The position numbers and the translations under genes were made by a program. Shown here piece by piece: positions 10,480 to 24,600 of a DNA stretch of 64,000 bases (positions within the stretch are counted from its first letter, which is position 1; the number at the start of each line of letters is the position of its first letter). The notes under the pieces are model-generated. The model searched no databases. It had not been told where the DNA came from and saw only the letters and a list, made by a program, of their open reading frames with translations. This stretch comes from Pristionchus mayeri (taxonomy: Eukaryota > Nematoda > Chromadorea > Rhabditida > Neodiplogasteridae), in contig BTRK01000003.1 of the NCBI GenBank assembly GCA_036245805.1, forward strand, positions 1,674,001 through 1,738,000, given 5' to 3'.

Positions 10480-10570
10480 GCTGAATGGAAATAATTAGTA
10501 ATTGTTATATTTATATTTAGAAATATACTAATTTTAAAATCCAATCATTCAACGTCATGCAAGAATGAGT

Positions 10571-10659
10571 CACTAGGTCGAATGCGAACTATGACGTCAA
10601 TCCGCCTTTCATATTCTCAAAAGCGGTATGCCGTTATAGTCCTCATCCGACCTAGTGCC
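10571..10659. mobile_element. GGCACTAGGTCGG palindromic MITE upstream of the F-box-like gene
   Basis: CACTAGGTCGAATGCGAACT with ATGACGTC is mirrored by CCGTTATAGTCCTCATCCGA and CCTAGTGCC. It lies about 90 bp upstream of the start codon at 10479 (minus strand), in the probable promoter or 5' leader region. Confidence 0.75.
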
Positions 10660-10662
10660 ATT

Positions 10663-12601
10663 AAAAGGACGACAAGAACCATCGTATTCCCCCAGCTCGC
10701 TGCTGTGATCGGGCTTGAAGAGCGGCTTAATCTCCCCTCACCTTGTCGTTTCAATACGATGATACATATAAATTTAAAATAATACATCGGATTTTCATTC
10801 GATTGATTGCTCTCGGGGAAGTTCTCATCGTGTTTCTTCTTCCTCGCCGCGCGACTCATTGATCTTGTCACGACGCCGCTTCGACCACCAGTAATCTGTA
10901 AAGTTCTATTATTGAACTTTTTTTTCTATAATTTTCAGGCAGCCTTCAGGCACCTTAAATACTATGTGATAGCTCATATTTTATTTAGAGCTCCTGAAAC
11001 CTATCTGACAACAATCAAAAAAATTTTCCAATAAGAGAACTCTAGTAATCTTATGATGGAATTGTGGTTAAGGGAAAACGTGATTGAGGATTAAGGACAT
11101 TGAAAAAAGGATTAAGGGAATTGTCATTGCGATTATGGGAAAGTAATCTGATGAAGGAATTGTGATTCCCTTAGGAAGAAAGGGAAAACTGCTCTCAAAA
11201 TCGAGCAAAATAATGTACTACAGTAAGTAAACTAAAAAGGGATACTTAAGAGCACCTCATCCCTGTATATTTGCTGTCTCTGACAAGACGAAGGAGGAGA
11301 AGCATAGCAACGAAAGAATAACGAAAAAAATTGTAAGACGAAAAAAGTCTCTATTCCCACTTCATTATCGGTATTGTTGGGCTGCTGCGACTTCTGAACC
11401 CGCTTCTTAGATGATTTTGAAGATCTCGTAACCTCCATACTGAGAAGGCATAGTATTAGTACAATATTTCCAGAACGGAATAGATTCAATACAAATAACA
11501 GTGAAATATAAGAAGTCTTATTTCTAGTAATATACACAACAATAAGCTAACATGAATTTTTTAATCTTCAAAGGCAAGTCAACATTTTAAGTACGGAGAT
11601 ATGCGGGGCATTGAAGCACATTAAACAACACAGTGATGCATTTCTCATAATCGAAAGCTCTAAATCACGCAATAAAATGATTAAATGACCAATTGCTGAA
11701 TTTAACTTGTAACTTGGCACACTCCCGGAACTCAATAGCACACCCTGCCCACGTATGAGACAAATACGAATAAACTATCTCCCTGCATAATGAAATGGCT
11801 ACATGAAAATAACAAATAAAAAAATTCACATACAATCCCGACGAAGGATAAATTAAAAGTATCCCAAGATCGGACGCATGCACCGACGTTTTTTCCTTCC
11901 ATCTCAAGCCATTCATTTCCCCTTTCATTGAAGATGGTGAGAGGTGCGAATGAGGGATATAACAACAATAATAAACGAAGAATTCACATATGACTCCCAA
12001 TAAAGATTAATTCAAAGTTGACTAACACGGTAAGCTGAATGCTCGGACGCAAGTGGACCAATCCTTTTTCTGCTGCCACTTCTCATTCATTTATCTTGTT
12101 AATTGAAAATACAACTATAAAAACAATATTTACGAGTCTGCAATCGTCTCCAGTCTCTAGAGACTCTATACAAATGAGATGAAATGATTAACAAATACCA
12201 GCGGGAGGAGGAAAAAAGACATGTACAACAAAAAGAACCGTTGCATGGAATATGTTTGCTGAGTTCACATAAAATCGAGATGACCTGGGGTCACAGAATA
12301 AAAGGCTGGACAAAACACAATCTTCTGTTGCATTACTAGCAAAAATAGTTAACAAAACAACGACAACTCTACAGTAATCTACGCAATCGCTACAGAAGTA
12401 GATGAGCTTGGTCATGATCTATTGGCACTTTCCCAGTGTAGAGGAAATCCTTCTCCGATAAAGTAAATAGGTCATGAGGGGAAGTCTACCATAGATACTG
12501 GTGATCGAAGCGAACGAATAGGGTGTCATCCTAAGCCAAGTCTAAGCCATCTGAAGAAGGAGATGGGAAAGGGCGAGTCAGAGTGGGCGGGGCTTCTTCA
12601 A
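10663..12601. other. Intergenic stretch with start-codon-like fragments and a diverged tandem duplication
   Basis: Two short minus-strand ORF starts resemble the basic N-terminus of the F-box-like gene (MSRAARKKKH near 10860 and MEVTRSSKSSKKR near 11438). They could be relics of tandem paralogues but have no followed exons. A degraded TCTTATTGG-type MITE ends near 11043. A sequence of about 150 bp (11824-11970) recurs diverged at 11980-12120, sharing AATTCACATA, CTCGGACGCA and the pyrimidine-rich TCATTTCCC/TCATTCATT part. No firm gene is seen. Confidence 0.4.
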
Positions 12602-15600
12602 TCATTGATCTTCTTCTTCCTCCATCCTTTCTCGCTTCGCGCCCCATTCGTGTCGCTCCGTGCTGTCTTCGACTCGTAGCCACTCTTCCTGAACACACAT
12701 CCGTGAAATAGGATACCTACCGTACCCCTCCGCAACCTACAGTATTCCATCGCAACAGCCAGTGATACCAATTTAGTGCGTATCTTAGTACAATTCTTCA
12801 TTGTTCCTATATTATCAAGCTATAACTGAGTATTGAGTACTACAGTAATCTCGTGTACCCGATCCGACGTTTATCATTCCTCACGCTACCGTAATCTACC
12901 GTACCTCGTCCTCGTCGTAGTCACACCACCGTCTTCTCTTCCTGCTCGCGCCTCTCAGTGAGTGCATGAATGAGCCGGGCGCGGGCTGCAAGACTCGAAA
13001 TAAATTTCCAGGCTAGACCAGGCCAATTCTCGTCTCTCAGCTGGTACTTGAGCAGATTGAATGGAAATTTGCCAGTTTAATGGCGAAATACAATATGGCT
13101 TATCATTCAAATTCACAGCTACTATTCCTCCCTTCCCACCGCACGCTCCGAAAGGAGATATACCAACCCCGAATATACCAAAAATTTCAGCACTTAGATG
13201 AGAACCTTCCGGATGAGAACCAGAATAATACCCTGTTGTGATATTTTCACAGTACGATTCCACACTGTTAATAATTATTCTTTGAACATACTACAGAAAG
13301 GTGCTATTGTTGGGGATCATACGGAAGGACATCGTCCGACGGTGGCTATCCGGCGTAGTGTCATCATGCCGTTCTCACCTCATGCGGCTGTCGGAGTAAA
13401 CGAGACGGTCGTGTTGGTCGGGGCTGCTGCTGCTGCTGTTCCGGCTGGCAGATCTACAATGTTTTGTTTCGTAAACTTTACTTATAATTATTGGACATAG
13501 CAAACACTCTAAAATCGCACGCGATGACCGATAGAGAAACATATCATAGTTCAGTTACGCCAAATCGCCTAGTGTGATTTAATATTTTACAGCAATTATC
13601 CTAACTTTACCACCATGTTTTACTGGTACCTTGCAAAACAGAATTGACTCAAATTGAATAAGTCGATTATAAATTTCTTTTATATATTTCCCTTTTGCAT
13701 TAAACCGCAACTTTCTGTGATTATACAAGACAAATCCAAAGCCGAAAATAGGTTTTTTATAGTAAGTCCGAAATGCTTGCTCTATTGCATCGCTATCAGA
13801 AAATGGTTTAATGACTCCTCACGACACCGCAATCTGCTGGGTGACTAATTGAAAACTCTACTCAATCGGGTCAATTGCGGGACAAGATAGGCATTTCTTC
13901 GATATTTGCCCGTCCCTCCCCTATCATTCCTCATTCCCTCCCATCACAGAGGGCTTGTGTGACCGAAAATCAAGAGTTATCCATAAATTAGTGTTGTAGG
14001 GAAGGAAGGAGGTGAGAGCCATGTTTCAAAGAAGCGCATATAGATTGAATGCATAATGTCGGATGAGAACTATGAAGTTATGCCGCCTTTGATATATCAA
14101 AGTCGGCATGGCGTCATAGTGATCATCCGACCTAGTGCCAGGTAGATTGAAAGCACTCGCCTCTCTGAGCAGTCTCCTCGCTGCGACCAGTGCAGCAGCC
14201 ACGTCCACCTCCTGCGGCTCAGCTGATACCTGCAAGATCAAAGATCAAAAATCATTTTACCATACCACCTCCCCATTCCCCCAGCTCGTTGCGATCGAAC
14301 CTGTAGACCGACCTATTCTGCATGTACCTTTCCTCGACGGCTATTAATGCGTTGGTGATAAAGATTAACGATCAAAGGTCATTCTCCCATACATTCAAAG
14401 AATTAGAGAGTAATTCAAAAATACATCCGACAAGACTAAATTGTGCTAAAAAATTAGGCATCTACCACCCCTAGGCGTCTCACTGCATCCTTGCGCTCCT
14501 CCCGTTCCTCCGAATTCTCCATCTTAATCTTCATAGGTTCCACCCTCACTGTATCGACTCGGAAAAGCTAAAAATGCCTTTCTACCTTCACACTAGCTCC
14601 CATCCAATTGTCAACAAGTCTATCTTAGCCTAAGCCGAAGTCTAAGCAATTTTATGTTGAGATACGGTCGTGTTCGATCAATATCATTCAATCCTGTCAA
14701 ATCACTCACCGTCTTCTTAAACTCCGCCATAAAATGTTTCATCTTATTAGTTTCGCCTGAATCCACTGTCTTGCTTTGATGCGCCTCAATATGATAAATT
14801 TCACTATTGATCATTATACGCTGTTACTGTGAGATTAGAAGACGTAGACCGAGGTGTGGTGGCGAGATTTAATACCTTTGATTCTAAAGATACGCGGAAC
14901 GTTTTTTTCGGCCGCGTTCGTATATTTAGAATCAAATGTACTTAATCTTGCCTCCACACCACGAACTACGCTTTCTGTTCTCACAGTACATAAAAGACAA
15001 TACGAATGTATATCCCAATCGATAAACTTCTCACTGTTTCGTTCTTTTTCTCCTTTCCTTCCTCTGACTTCTCCTTCTCCCTCGATTCCGCCCGGTGAGT
15101 CGATGCTCCCTCACTCTGATAATAGTCCTTTTAGTTAATTGAATTCGATATCTGAGCCGGAAAACCTATACCAAGAAGAAAGTAAAATACAATATCCTAA
15201 TAACTAAACATCTCACCGTCTCCTTCTTCTTATCCTTCCTCTCCTCTTCTTTCTTCCTATCCTTCCTCTCTCCTTCTTTCTTTCTCTCCTTCCGTCCCTT
15301 CTCCTTCTCACCCGATTCCGACTTCACCCGGAGACTCGGTGCTCCCTCACTCTGATAATGGACCTTATGGATGATTGCATTCGATGTAGTAGAGACGGAA
15401 AAGTGATACAAAGTAACGAATAAAAGTGTCCTAATAACTAATTATCTCACCGCCTCCTTCTTCTCCTCCTTTTCTTCATCTGACTTCTCCTTCTCCCTCG
15501 ATTCCGCTTTCACCCGGCGACTCGATGCTCCCTCACTCTGGTAATAATCCTTATGGTTCATTGCATTCGATGAATCGGTCGAAAGCCGCAAAAAAGAAAA

Positions 15601-18600
15601 GAATAAAATAAATTCTGAAATGTTTCAATAACTAAAGCTCTCACCGACTCCTTCTTCTCCTTACGTTCCTTTGATTTGTCCTTCTCCCCCGATTCCACTT
15701 TCACCCGGTGACTCCGTGATCCCACAGTCTGCGAATAGTTTTTTTTATTGATAATTGCATTCGATGCATCGGGCAAAAGCTCCACAAATAAATGAGCAAA
15801 ATATATTCTGAAATGTCCAAATTACTAAAGCTCTCACCGACTCCTTCTTCTCGTTTCGTTCCTTTGACTTTTCCTTCTCCTTATCTGCCCGTTCCTCTTC
15901 CTTCCTCTTCCTCTCTTTCCTCTCCTTCAGCTCCTCTTCTTTCTTCCGCTCCTTCCTTTCCTCTTCCTTCTTCTTCCTCTCCTCTTCTTTCTCCTTCTCC
16001 ATCCTTTTCTCCTCTTTCTTCTTATCCTTCCTTCCCTCTTCCATCTCCTTCTCCTTCATTCCTGGGTCCTCCTTCACCCTGGCTGCATTAAACGAAATGC
16101 TCTGCGTAGTCGCACTAGACTCGCTCACCTGAAAAAAAATATAAAAACTAAACTTAAAAAATGTAAATCTTACTGGACTAAATACTGTGGATATCTTACA
16201 GTGCGGCCGCAACGACTAATTACGAATTTTCTGTTCAAAATTTCTTGCCAAGCCATCCTTGGCAGTACCATTCCTCACTAGGGAACGAACCTTCCCTTCG
16301 CCCACATCCTCCTTCTCCTTCTTCACTTTGCTCGGGTCGAACACGTGTGCCTACAACGCAAAACATTACAATAATCATACAATGATACTACAAAAATCGA
16401 TATACCGTAAGCCGCTGACTACAGTAACCATCAGCATACGGTGAACAAATCTATATACCGTACCTTCTTCCTGCCCCGCTTGCTGCCTACTATCCAGAAG
16501 TCCTCCTCCTGTTCCTTCGTGGCCGTCGGCAGTTCTTGCTTTATCGATTGATGTCCATCGCCTACCGTAAGCTCGGCAACCGTACCCTCGTCGTCGCTCA
16601 GGGTGACCACCTATCGATCGACTTTTGCTACCGTACCACTGACTACCGTATACCTCCGCGGGCGGCTTTTCGATTATCTGTATTTCCCCTTGATCGGCCT
16701 CCTTGGCCACTTCTTCATTGCCTTTCTCCTGTGGAACCGGACCGGGAGGTAGGGGAATCTGCAGCTGGGGATACTGTAGTTTTCGAGTTGGAGCAGACTC
16801 GTGATCTACCTCGTCCAAGCTCACAGCTAGCCGCGCCGACTCCACTACGTCGGGAGGCTCTGCTGCAAATAATTCGTATCTTTCTAAAGTTTCACAAGTT
16901 CCGATTCTATTGTAAACTTGGTTTCTAAACACAAGCCTAAGCCTTTGTTTGAATAATTTCGTACTGTTTTAGATTAGGTTTCAGGTGTGCAAAACAGCAG
17001 ATAACCTATTAAGCGCACCTAAAATATACCCGATAATAACGAATAAAATTGCACCAAAAATGGAAATCCAAATTTCACTAATTGTGAATTTTGTATACAA
17101 AAAGGGACGGTGACCTGAATTTCGAATTCTACCGTACGCCATCTACCGTACCCTTTACGATGAGCGGTATGGGCGCGATGCGAGTGCTCGTGCAGTTCGT
17201 AGGCAGGCACGACTCGACCGAGTCCGACTCCTCGACCTCCATCGGCTCCGGCTCCTTCCGTATGCAGCGATTATCGATTGACTATCGATGATTCAGCTAC
17301 CGTAAGCAGTAAATATCGATCGATTATCGATTACCCAGATACCTTACATCATGAGCTATCGCTACTGTAATATACCGTAGTGGACAGATACCGTACCTCT
17401 TCCTTGTACGGGTCGACCTGGGGGCGCTGATTCATTGCAGCTGCAGCAGCCTCTGCTCTTCTTGCCTCAAAAAATCACTTTATTCAAAAAATATTTTTTG
17501 TGCATAAAATTTGCAATTAGTCATTGCGGCGCTCTGTAAGAGTTGTACAATGTCCAGCTCTCTTCAAATTGCGTGCTCTCTCGCCAGTCCGACAGTGCGA
17601 GAGTATGGGAAAGTGAGAGAGTGCTCACCTCTGCCAGTCGCTCGCCCTCCGCCTGGCAGCGCGCCTTCAGCTCCTCGAGTTCCTGCAGGAATTTGGTTTC
17701 ATTCAAACAATAATTATTCTATAAGATGGCTGGCGAGTATCATGGATTCTCGCAATGGTACGCGGATAAGAAAATAGTGAAACAGAAAACAACTTTTTTA
17801 CGACGATCTCCCACCTCTCTAGTCATCCTCACAGTGCCCTCCTCCCGCTTCGGGTTCACATCTGCGTACGATTTGAGCTGCGATGAATTTTTCGTATATA
17901 AAATTTGCAAATAGTCGTTACGTCGCACTGTAAGTTGTACAATACGACCGCCTACGATTTGAGCTGGAATGTTTTTATATCGTGATCTTTGATATAGTTG
18001 ATTCTCATAGAGAGTGGCAGATAAGAAGACAGTGAATCAGAAATCTGCATGTTTTATTTTAATTGAACCATAGCCCAGGCATTACTCACCCCTCTCTAAC
18101 CCGTAGCGACTAGAGCTCGCTCTCATCATTAGTTTATACGCGCACCTCGGGCCAGGCCTTCTTCTCCCTCCTCGCTCAAACCCGTAGCGACTAGAGAGCA
18201 CTCTCTCCATTAGGGTATCTATAAACGAACCATAGCTCGGGCATTTCTCTGCCTCCTCTCCTCGTCCTCCTGAGCTCTCGTCCGCCTCTCCGCCCGCTGT
18301 CTTTCCTCCACTTTCTGAAATAATTTAATACATTAATTATAACCTTAGAGCTTGAATGTATGTTAAATTACCTATACTCACTAACCAGTGGCACCTACAG
18401 CGCGCTCTCACCATTGGTATCAATGGACAAACCTTACAAGGGATGGGCATACCCATATTACGAGATTGAGGTATGAGCTATATACCATTCGAATCAGCAT
18501 AAAAAGTTAGTCCGAAATCATTCTTGGTACCCTGCTAATATTGTATCTGGCGACCGACAGGGACGGTCGGAGATTTAGCTATTTTTTTGCGTGTCGCGGC

Positions 18601-21600
18601 GCAGAGAGGTGTGAGGGTTCTAAGGGCTCCCTCCCACATGATCCCGTGGTGTAGTGGCTAGCGTGATAGGCTAACTCCCTTTCAAATTTTGGGGACCAGT
18701 TCGATCCCTTCCCGGTGCAGATCTTTTGCTCGATTTTTTGTACTTTATTCATGAATAACGGAATAACGTTCGCGAGCGCCAAAGTAACGGCCCTCGCACG
18801 AATCATGCCTCCAATGTCGAGGGAAGGAGACACGAACGCGACAAGAACAACGCAACGTAGAACTGACTGATACTCCGAAATCACATACAGATATGCTCAA
18901 AAACTGGCGCTCTCTACCCAACCAGGGTTTGAGACGGCGCCAGAAACGAGAAAAAATCGAGCAAAAGATCTGCACCGGGAAGGGAACGAACTGGTCCCCC
19001 AAAAATTGAAAGGGAGTTAGCCTATCACGCTAGCCACTACACCACGGGATCATGTGGGAGGGAGCCCTTAGAACCCTCACACCTCTCTGCGCCGCGACAC
19101 GCAAAAAATAGCTAAATCTCCGACCGTACCTGTCGGTCGCCAGATACAATATTAGCAGGGTACCAAGAATTTCGGACTAACTTTTTATGCTGATTCGAAT
19201 GGTATATAGCTCATACCTCAATCTCGTAATATGGGTATGCCCATCCCTTGTTAGCACGAGCCGTTCTCTCTCTCCTCATCAAATCATCCTCTCTCTAACT
19301 CGCGGCGACTAGAGCGCATATTTTCAGTAGTGCAGACAAAAACAAACCTTGAGAATGTCCTCCTCGTACCTCCGCTTGTCGTCTGCTTCTTTCTGAACAA
19401 TGACTCCTTAACACCGCACAAATCCTTCACTTTAAGTTTCTATCACGCATGTCGCCTAAGAATCCAATAAACTCGATCACAACCGAAAAATCGAAATTGA
19501 GCAAAACACGTTTTCTGGTAGTCCATAGGGTCCCTAACAAGATATCATCGAGCTTTTCTCCATATCATTAATTTCTGACCTTATTTAGGGCGTTAAAGTT
19601 TAAGCGGCCCAAAAAATGCGAATTTTTGAGGATCACAGCTCTTTTAAAATTCAATATGGTGACAAACTGAATACAACGATTTGTTCCCAGCATCCATAAG
19701 AGTTACCCTATTCCATTGAGTTTTCATTATTTTAATTTGCATTTTTATAAATCGATTAAAATAAATCATTTTCACCACAAATCGAAGCCAGATAATTTTT
19801 TAAGCTCAACATACAGATCTCGCGAAGACGAATCGAATGATATGCCTAAAGTATGGTCTGGTGAGGTGCGCTCTCGAGATACGCCATCAGAGGCACTTCC
19901 GGGCCTTTATTGATCGAATTCATGTATGTTTCATAAACACTTTGAAGAGCAATCATAGTCAGTAGTATTCAGAGGTCAAAACGGGATATGTTTCAGTCGA
20001 AATGAGAGGGAGAACAAAGGATTTCGTCTCGAAATGAGAGGTCCGGAAATGCTTCTGATGGCGTATCTCGTGAGCGCACCTCACCAGACCATACTTTGGG
20101 CATATCATTCGATTCGTCTTCGCGAGATCTATATGTTGAGCTTAAAAAATTCTCTGGCTTCGATTTGTGGTGAAAATGATTAATTTTAATCGATTTATAA
20201 AAATGCAAATTAAAATAATGACAAATCAATGGAATAGGGTAACTCTTATGGATGCTGGGAACAAATCGTTGTATTCAGTTTGTCACCATATTGAATTTTA
20301 AAAGATCTGTGATCCTCAAAAATTCGCATTTTTTAGGCCGCATAAACTTTAACGTCCTAAATAAGGTCAGAAATTAGTGATATGCAAAAAAGCTCGAAGC
20401 TATCTTGTAGGGGACCCAATTCGCTTTCGAAAAATGTATATAAACCTATGGATAAAAAATTGTGATAAAGACCTCCCGATTTTATTCGATTCTTACGCGA
20501 CACGTGCTATGTTTCGTCAGTAGCTGAAACAGTTCAAGGTTAACAAGTCAATACTTTTCCCACATCAACGAACATAAAATACACAATACTAAGATGACAG
20601 TCAGTTTGAATCTTCGAACCAACTTTAACCAATTTTGCTATTTGTGTTTCATGAAACATTGAATCAATGCAAGCTTCTCAAAAAGGCAATTCTTGATTTT
20701 CAACGGCGAAGCCGGATAGGAGGCTCATCGGAGCTGGTTTGCCGAGTCCATTTCGCCATCTCTCATTCAGATACAAGACACACCTTGATCCTGGCCACTC
20801 TCGCCGCCTCCTCCTCCAATCTCCTCTGTCGACTCCTCTTCCTCTCCTCCTCGATCTCCCTCTGCCTCCTTCTCTCCTGCTCCTGTCGCTCCTCGTACCT
20901 CCGCCTCTCCTCGGCCTGCCTCTGCAACTAATTCAAAGCGGAATATTTGCATCTGGGAGTGCAAGAACTGATACAAAATTTGCGAAATTTCAGAATATGG
21001 AGCCTAATTTAACCAGAAAAAAAAAGTTGGTCCTGATGGTAAGGAGGATAATAGGTCATGCTTCTAGCGTAGAAGCAGTCGTGGGTTCCAAATATAACGG
21101 AGGTCAGGGGGGGGGGAGTGGCCAGCCTCAGTGTTTACAATCGGTGTTACCTCCCGTTCGCTAGCGAGCACAGCGGGTTCGTAGGGCCGCAAAAAATTAA
21201 AATTTCACCTAACCACCAATGCTTAGGAATCATTAACCTAAGCGCTCAGCGAAGAAGATTGAGAAAGAAAACGGTTCGCTATTCACTTCGGCGTTTCACT
21301 AAAGAATGAAACTGTTCGTGACGCGCACATTGGCAGCGTGACTGCGTTCTGACCTCCAAAACAAAATACAAAACAAATTATTCTAGCGCTGATTTCGGCG
21401 TCTCACCAAAAATTGAAACTGTTCATTCATGATGCTCCCATTAGCAATGGCACTGCTTTCCGATGGTTACAACAATTATAAATTACAATTAACAATTATA
21501 AATTACAATTATAAATTACCAAGCAACTACCTACCAACCAAATCTTCCCTGGTATCTACTAATCAAATTTACAGTTCTACTATATTATTTTAAGCTGCTT

Positions 21601-24600
21601 GATTCAGCGTTTCACATACGATAGAAGTTATTCATGATGATTACACTAGCAAAAGACAGGTGTCTCGAGTCCTAAGATATCGAGAATAACCAACCCAAAT
21701 TTCCCCGCCTTTGCAGTTTCACTATTTTTCACTACTCGCTTCGACGTTTCAGAAACGTTTCAATAGATTCTACAGGATCATCTTAACAATGTGGCTGTAC
21801 CTCCTGCTATAAAACTAACACAAATATCCATTTCCAACCAACACTCCCCCGATTTATACTAACAACGGAGTTTCATCAGCGTTTTGAAAATATTCATGTG
21901 AAACTTATTAGCAATCCTCCACCTGCGTTCCCACCCAAAAAACAAAACGAAAACACATTCCAACCAACCCTGGTTCTCTCCGCCTTCACAGTTTCACAAT
22001 GTTTCACTGTTCGCTTCTGCGTTTCACCAACGAATGAAATTATTGGCAAAGTCGCACCATCAATATCGGATACTCTACGAGTACCACAACATAACAATGA
22101 AAAAAGATTCCGACCAACCCTGACTCTCTCCGCCTTGGCTGCCTCCTCGCTCGCTCTCCTCTGCAGCTCCCTCTTCCTCTGATCTTCTTGCCCTCGTCGT
22201 CGCTCCTCCTCCAGCTCCCGCTGTCTGTTCCACTCCGCCAGCGCCTTCTCTTCACCTACAAAGAACTATTTTCTACAGAAAATTTGCAATTAGCCGTTAC
22301 GGCGTTCTGTAAGAGTTATGCTATCGGAGTTACCTACAAGGAGTTACGGACACACACTACGGTACTACGGTTGCAACATTACCATAATTCGTTATTGACA
22401 TTTGGCCCCAAGGCATTGTCAATTGTTAAAATATAGTAGCCAATGACTTTGGCCCTTTGGAAAAAAGTGATAAAGGAAAAATATTATCTCCGACATGCTT
22501 ACTTGAAGAATATCGACGTGGCTCCCTGCGCGGAGTACTGTAGTTGGGCGCATGGTCCCCGGATCCACTGGATCTTCTGTAGTGTGTTGAGGCGCCGCCG
22601 TGCACTCCGGGACTAACGTGGTGGCCGGGGTACGGTGGGGAGGCTGAACTAGATCAGTATAGCATAGCTGGTAATGCATATTGTCCGTAAAACCTCCATT
22701 GTTGCATCTCTTTCACATACTTCTGGTTTTCTAGGATTATGTTTGGATATAAATGGTAGGGCTGGAGAGTGCAGGTAATGAATTCGAGAAAGCGCCTATA
22801 GATTACGGTAGAACTGTCTTGGGATTACGGTACCGTGTGTTTCTTAGCACTTTATTGATTACGGTATCTCATGAGTTGTAGTACTTCATGGATCGAATAC
22901 GGTATTGGAAGCGTCACGGCACCTTATGGATTACGGTATCTTATTAGTTGCCTTGGATTACTGTACCTTGTTTCCAGGAGAGCGGTGGTGGGGGCGGCAC
23001 GGCTGCGAGTAGTGGCGCGACGCGAACCACGCGCGGTTTCGGCGTAACTGAATATTAAAATTAAATAAATTTAAATAAGCTAATTAAGTAATTAAACTAA
23101 TTATGTAATTATTGATGTCACCTATGGCGCAGTACTTCTCATTCGGCTTGAGTGGACTGGAAGAGTTCTGCAAGCAGGTAAATGTACATCCAAGTTTCGA
23201 GAATGGAATCGTGCGATAATACTGCTTGGGATATGCCAGCTCCTAGTAAACCAAAAAAGTAAACGAAAAATTCATTATGTTTACAAAATTTGAATTCATT
23301 TGCCGGGATTATTTAAGAAACAAAGAAAGGTGAAACTAACATCGGGCGGGTCTTCGTCGACTTCCATGCCACTGGCCGTCGTCACAGCCAATATCTTCTG
23401 GACCGTCTCAGGGATGGCCGAAGATTCAAGATGACGTCCTCTCGCCGATGACGGCGTCGAAGATGACGTCCTCCCTTAATCGATCAATAACCTAGTGACA
23501 AAAATAGCATGATCAATTTCTCAAGATTCATCGGTTTTACATAGATTCATCGGGAAAAAGATTGAATTACTAAATTGTTGTTGCGTATCGTGGTATCATT
23601 TAGTGATGCCAAATCGGCGCGCGCTCTCCTCGTTTCACACGCTCTCTCGCCGGTCAGACAGAGCGAGAGAGCGTGTGAAACGAGGAGAGCGCGCGCCGAT
23701 TTGGCATCACTAGTATCATTTAGAAAATATTTTTGGACACTCCCGCAATACTCCGGTTGCGAAGGCACTTTATCACAAGTGATCGTCAATGCAAACAATT
23801 TACGGGTGATAATTTCAAATAAATATATTTAGCGATTGAGAGCATGGATGTGAGGGGCTCATGACTTCGCTCCATAGCATAGCACTGACACTGTTCTATG
23901 GAGCGCACTAATGCTACACTGACACTGTGCTGGCACTAAACATAGCACTTGTTTTTCCCCAATACCAGCCCAAAATTATGGCCGTCATCACTTTTTAAAA
24001 AGCAAATAAATAGTTCACCTCGCTCCTTCTCCCACGGCAACGGATCCATTCCACCGATGCGTCCGACTGGAGTGGCGTTAGCTCCAGCACCCTTCAATCA
24101 ATCAATCAATAAATCATGAATTTCAGGTAGAGGCAATTAATATTACAGATAACATAGAGGTACATGAAATTACGGTGTCCATCTAGGTGGCAATGGTACT
24201 GGTAAACTGGTATATGAAAAAAGTGACCGAACGAGTATGGAAAGAGAGGCAGGCAATAACCGACCTTCCATCGCGCAGCATTCCACGGGGCCGCGGGTTT
24301 CATCGCTGCCGGCTGCACCATCGTGCAGTACTTGGAGTTGGGCCGCAGCGGGCTCGACGAACCATCCTGAGCATGGCTTCATTACGTTGTGTTCAAGTTT
24401 TCTCTGAATCACTCACGTTTCGCCCTCCTCCTATTCCATGTTAGTAACATGAACAACATCAGTTTACGGACTTTTCTATTGCTTAGCTCCGAATAAAGAG
24501 CATGATTGTGACCGAAAGAAACGTTCGTTCGAAAGATCCATTTCGGGCACCGCTTTCCAGGATTCCCCTGAAGATCTAGCCTGAGCTCTAGCGCGAGCTC

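Noticed and set aside
18649..18722. Functional tRNA gene inside the large inverted repeat
   Set aside because: The A- and B-box-like strings are clear, but acceptor and anticodon stems do not fold convincingly. It is treated as a tRNA-derived repeat.
19716..20229. Two nearly identical ORFs (65 and 78 codons) on opposite strands
   Set aside because: They are the two arms of the inverted repeat read in mirror image, not paralogous genes.
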